DNA of 64,000 bases from Frisingicoccus caecimuris (GTDB lineage Bacteria > Bacillota > Clostridia > Lachnospirales > Lachnospiraceae): the NCBI RefSeq assembly GCF_004340975.1, contig NZ_SLXA01000001.1, forward strand, positions 359,012-423,011. The letters are read 5' to 3'. Shown here piece after piece: positions 62,709 to 64,000 of the stretch; position 1 is the first letter of the stretch; the number at the start of each line of letters is the position of its first letter. A model generated the notes under the pieces. The model was not told the origin of the DNA. It saw only the letters and a list, made by a program, of their open reading frames with translations, and made no database searches. Made by a program: the position numbers and the translations under genes.

Positions 62709-62803
62709 ATCGATCTCTCCTTTTTTCTTTTATTGTGCTATGTTTTGCGTTAAAATTCAATGACAATTTATTCAAATTCTTTTCAACCTGTAGTTTATAA
62801 GCC

Positions 62804-62850
62804 AAAAGTAGAGGCTCCACAACTGGTGCAAATTGCGAAGCCTCCACTAA
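62804..62850 (-). terminator. Terminator after the MaoC-type hydratase gene
   Basis: AGTGGAGGCTTCGCA and its partner TGTGGAGCCTCTACT pair with few mismatches around a loop of about 15 bases, followed by TTTTGGC on the minus strand. It lies about 70 bases past the hydratase stop and before the acyl-CoA dehydrogenase gene. Confidence 0.7.
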
Positions 62851-62921
62851 AAAGGAAGTTTTTGTTTCTGCTTTCGCAGAATATGAATTTTATTAATGGA
62901 TTTTAGTTTATCAACCTATTT

Positions 62922-63374
62922 TTACAGTTTCTTTGTTGCCATGATCTTGGCCTGACCATCGACAACAACCGTACCGTCCTGAATCGCTACAACAGTCTTC
63001 ATGGTTAAAATTTTACGCTTTTCGTCCATGTCGATGATTTCAGCCGTTGCTGTGATCGTATCGCCTACATGAACCGGTGCTGTGAATTTCAGGTTCTGCT
63101 CCAGGAAAATCGCATCCGCGCCAGGAAGGGCCATGCCCAATACGGTAGATATAAAGGAAGCCGTTAACATACCGTGGGCAATCTGACTGCCAAAACGGGT
63201 TGTCTTTGCATATTCCGCATTGACGTGCACCGGATTAAAGTCTCCGATGATCCCCGCAAAATTGTAAATATCTGAAGCTAAAATTGTTTTACTAAAGGAT
63301 GCTTTCTGACCAACAGATAACTCCTGAATCGCATAACCGCTCATATTAATACTGTTTGGATCTAACATACTCAT
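62922..63374 (-). CDS. MaoC-family (R)-specific enoyl-CoA hydratase
   Basis: About 150 residues with a hot-dog fold: FAGIIGDFNPVHVNAEYAK carries the catalytic D and H of the MaoC/PhaJ hydratase motif, followed by QIAHGMLTASFISTVLG. It hydrates enoyl-CoA to the (R)-3-hydroxyacyl-CoA, opposite in stereochemistry to crotonase. The ATG at 63374 lies 13 bases after the CoA-transferase stop; a second ATG follows two codons later. Confidence 0.9.
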   Translation of the reverse strand: MSMLDPNSINMSGYAIQELSVGQKASFSKTILASDIYNFAGIIGDFNPVHVNAEYAKTTRFGSQIAHGMLTASFISTVLGMALPGADAIFLEQNLKFTAPVHVGDTITATAEIIDMDEKRKILTMKTVVAIQDGTVVVDGQAKIMATKKL

Positions 63375-63387
63375 ATAATCACCGGTC

Positions 63388-64000
63388 CTATTCTTCAAAA
63401 CTTAAGTTCATCAGCGCATCTGTAAAGATCTTTTCATCCATAACTTTGATCTCTTCGTCCATGATCGGTGTGAATTCCATTTTATCAAGAATATCTTTCT
63501 GTAAATCAACACCCGGTGCGATCTCAAGAAGTTTCATGCCGCCCGGAACCAGTTTAAACAATGCACGTTCTGTGATATAGTAAACGGTCTGTCCGGTCTC
63601 CACACCGTATTCGCCAGAGTATGTGATCTGCTCTACGGCCTTTTTAAATTTAATGTTCGGCGCGTCTTCGATGATATTTAATTTGCCGTCTTTGATCTCC
63701 CATTTCATCTTACCGGCTGTAAATGTTCCGCAGAATCCTACAACCTTGGCATTCTGAGTAATATTGATGAAACCGCCAGGACCTACCATACGTCCGCCGA
63801 ATTTAGATACGTTGACATTACCTTTTTCATCCACCTCAGCCAGTCCGAGGAAGGCCATATCGAGACCGCCGCCATCATAGAAATCGAATGTATCCGGCTG
63901 TTTTACAATAGATTCCGGATTCACTGTACCGCCGATTCCAAGGCCGCCGGTCGGAACACCGCCGAGAACACCGGATTCGATGGACAATGTGATCTGGTCG
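63388..64000 (-). CDS. Acyl-CoA:acetate/propionate CoA-transferase, C-terminal part (5' end outside window)
   Basis: The last 204 or so residues of a family I CoA-transferase. LSIESGVLGGVPTGGLGIGG has the conserved ESG whose glutamate forms the CoA thioester intermediate, followed by FYDGGGLDMAFLGLAEVD, NVSKFGGRMVGPGGFINI and GFCGTFTAGK. The pattern fits the single-chain Pct/YdiF type that moves CoA between short acids and acetyl-CoA. The start is beyond base 64000. MaoC follows after 13 bases. Confidence 0.9.
   Translation of the reverse strand, partial: DQITLSIESGVLGGVPTGGLGIGGTVNPESIVKQPDTFDFYDGGGLDMAFLGLAEVDEKGNVNVSKFGGRMVGPGGFINITQNAKVVGFCGTFTAGKMKWEIKDGKLNIIEDAPNIKFKKAVEQITYSGEYGVETGQTVYYITERALFKLVPGGMKLLEIAPGVDLQKDILDKMEFTPIMDEEIKVMDEKIFTDALMNLSFEE

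Noticed and set aside
1-64000. rRNA, tRNA, CRISPR arrays, prophage structural genes and a classical defence system
   Set aside because: None was recognised on reading; the only mobile features are in 9650-13720. A tRNA or covariance-model scan could still find something small.

Overview
The window looks like a chromosomal segment of an anaerobic, endospore-forming Clostridia, most likely a Lachnospiraceae-type gut anaerobe. This rests on the complete spoIIIA operon with spoIVB, a butyrate-type CoA pathway, a tungsten-dependent aldehyde:ferredoxin oxidoreductase cassette, C5-pathway tetrapyrrole genes leading to anaerobic cobalamin synthesis, and an IS256 transposase of the kind common in that group. 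Almost all genes lie on the minus strand, so transcription runs from high to low coordinates. No rRNA, tRNA or CRISPR array was recognised. All calls come from reading the sequence; no database search was run.

Layout. (1) 1-9650: one minus-strand operon for tungsten uptake and use: tupA-tupB-tupC, moeA, a MoeA fused to a PBP-like domain, a ThiF/MoeB-like enzyme, a tungsten AOR, a MoaD/ThiS-like sulfur carrier, and a ferredoxin fused in frame to an iron-type alcohol dehydrogenase (cut by the window edge). Together they could reduce acids to aldehydes and then alcohols. (2) 9650-13720: an AT-rich, decaying island with an AlbA_2-domain pseudogene, an integrase-like protein without the usual catalytic residues, and an IS3-like remnant whose right end was hit by an intact IS256-family element carrying an 8-bp target duplication. 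(3) 13722-24226: the classic Firmicutes operon asp23-nusB-xseA-xseB-ispA-dxs-tlyA-nadK-argR-recN-spoIVB. spo0A, usually next after spoIVB, is absent and the island lies in its place. (4) 24236-29300: spoIIIAA-AH. (5) 29396-31680: a pspC/DUF4097/DUF1700/padR envelope operon with a near-ideal promoter overlapped by a palindrome.

(6) 31798-37036: glycerate kinase (plus strand), a tyrosine phosphatase, methylglyoxal synthase, a barrel-only pyruvate kinase homologue, a patatin-like lipase and efp. (7) 37033-41622: a tightly overlapping operon aroD-cobD-exoA-cbiP-yqeG, with aroE divergent on the plus strand. (8) 42640-57073: a long operon that starts with two alkylation-repair genes (ogt, AlkD-like) and continues cbiG-hemA-cbiH-sirC-hemC/cobA/hemD fusion-hemB-hemL-cbiJ-cbiA-cbiB-aroK-nucleotidyltransferase-idi. 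It makes uroporphyrinogen III from glutamyl-tRNA and feeds several corrinoid steps. The remaining cobalamin genes must be elsewhere if the pathway is complete. (9) 57300-64000: thl-hbd, crt, a divergent LysR regulator, an acyl-CoA dehydrogenase, a MaoC hydratase and the end of a CoA-transferase, forming a short-chain acyl-CoA (butyrate-type) fermentation locus.

The least ordinary parts are the tungsten cassette with its ferredoxin-alcohol dehydrogenase fusion and possible internal translation start, the HemC-CobA-HemD trifunctional protein, the barrel-only pyruvate kinase, the catalytically degenerate integrase-like gene, and the nested insertion sequences at the usual spo0A position.
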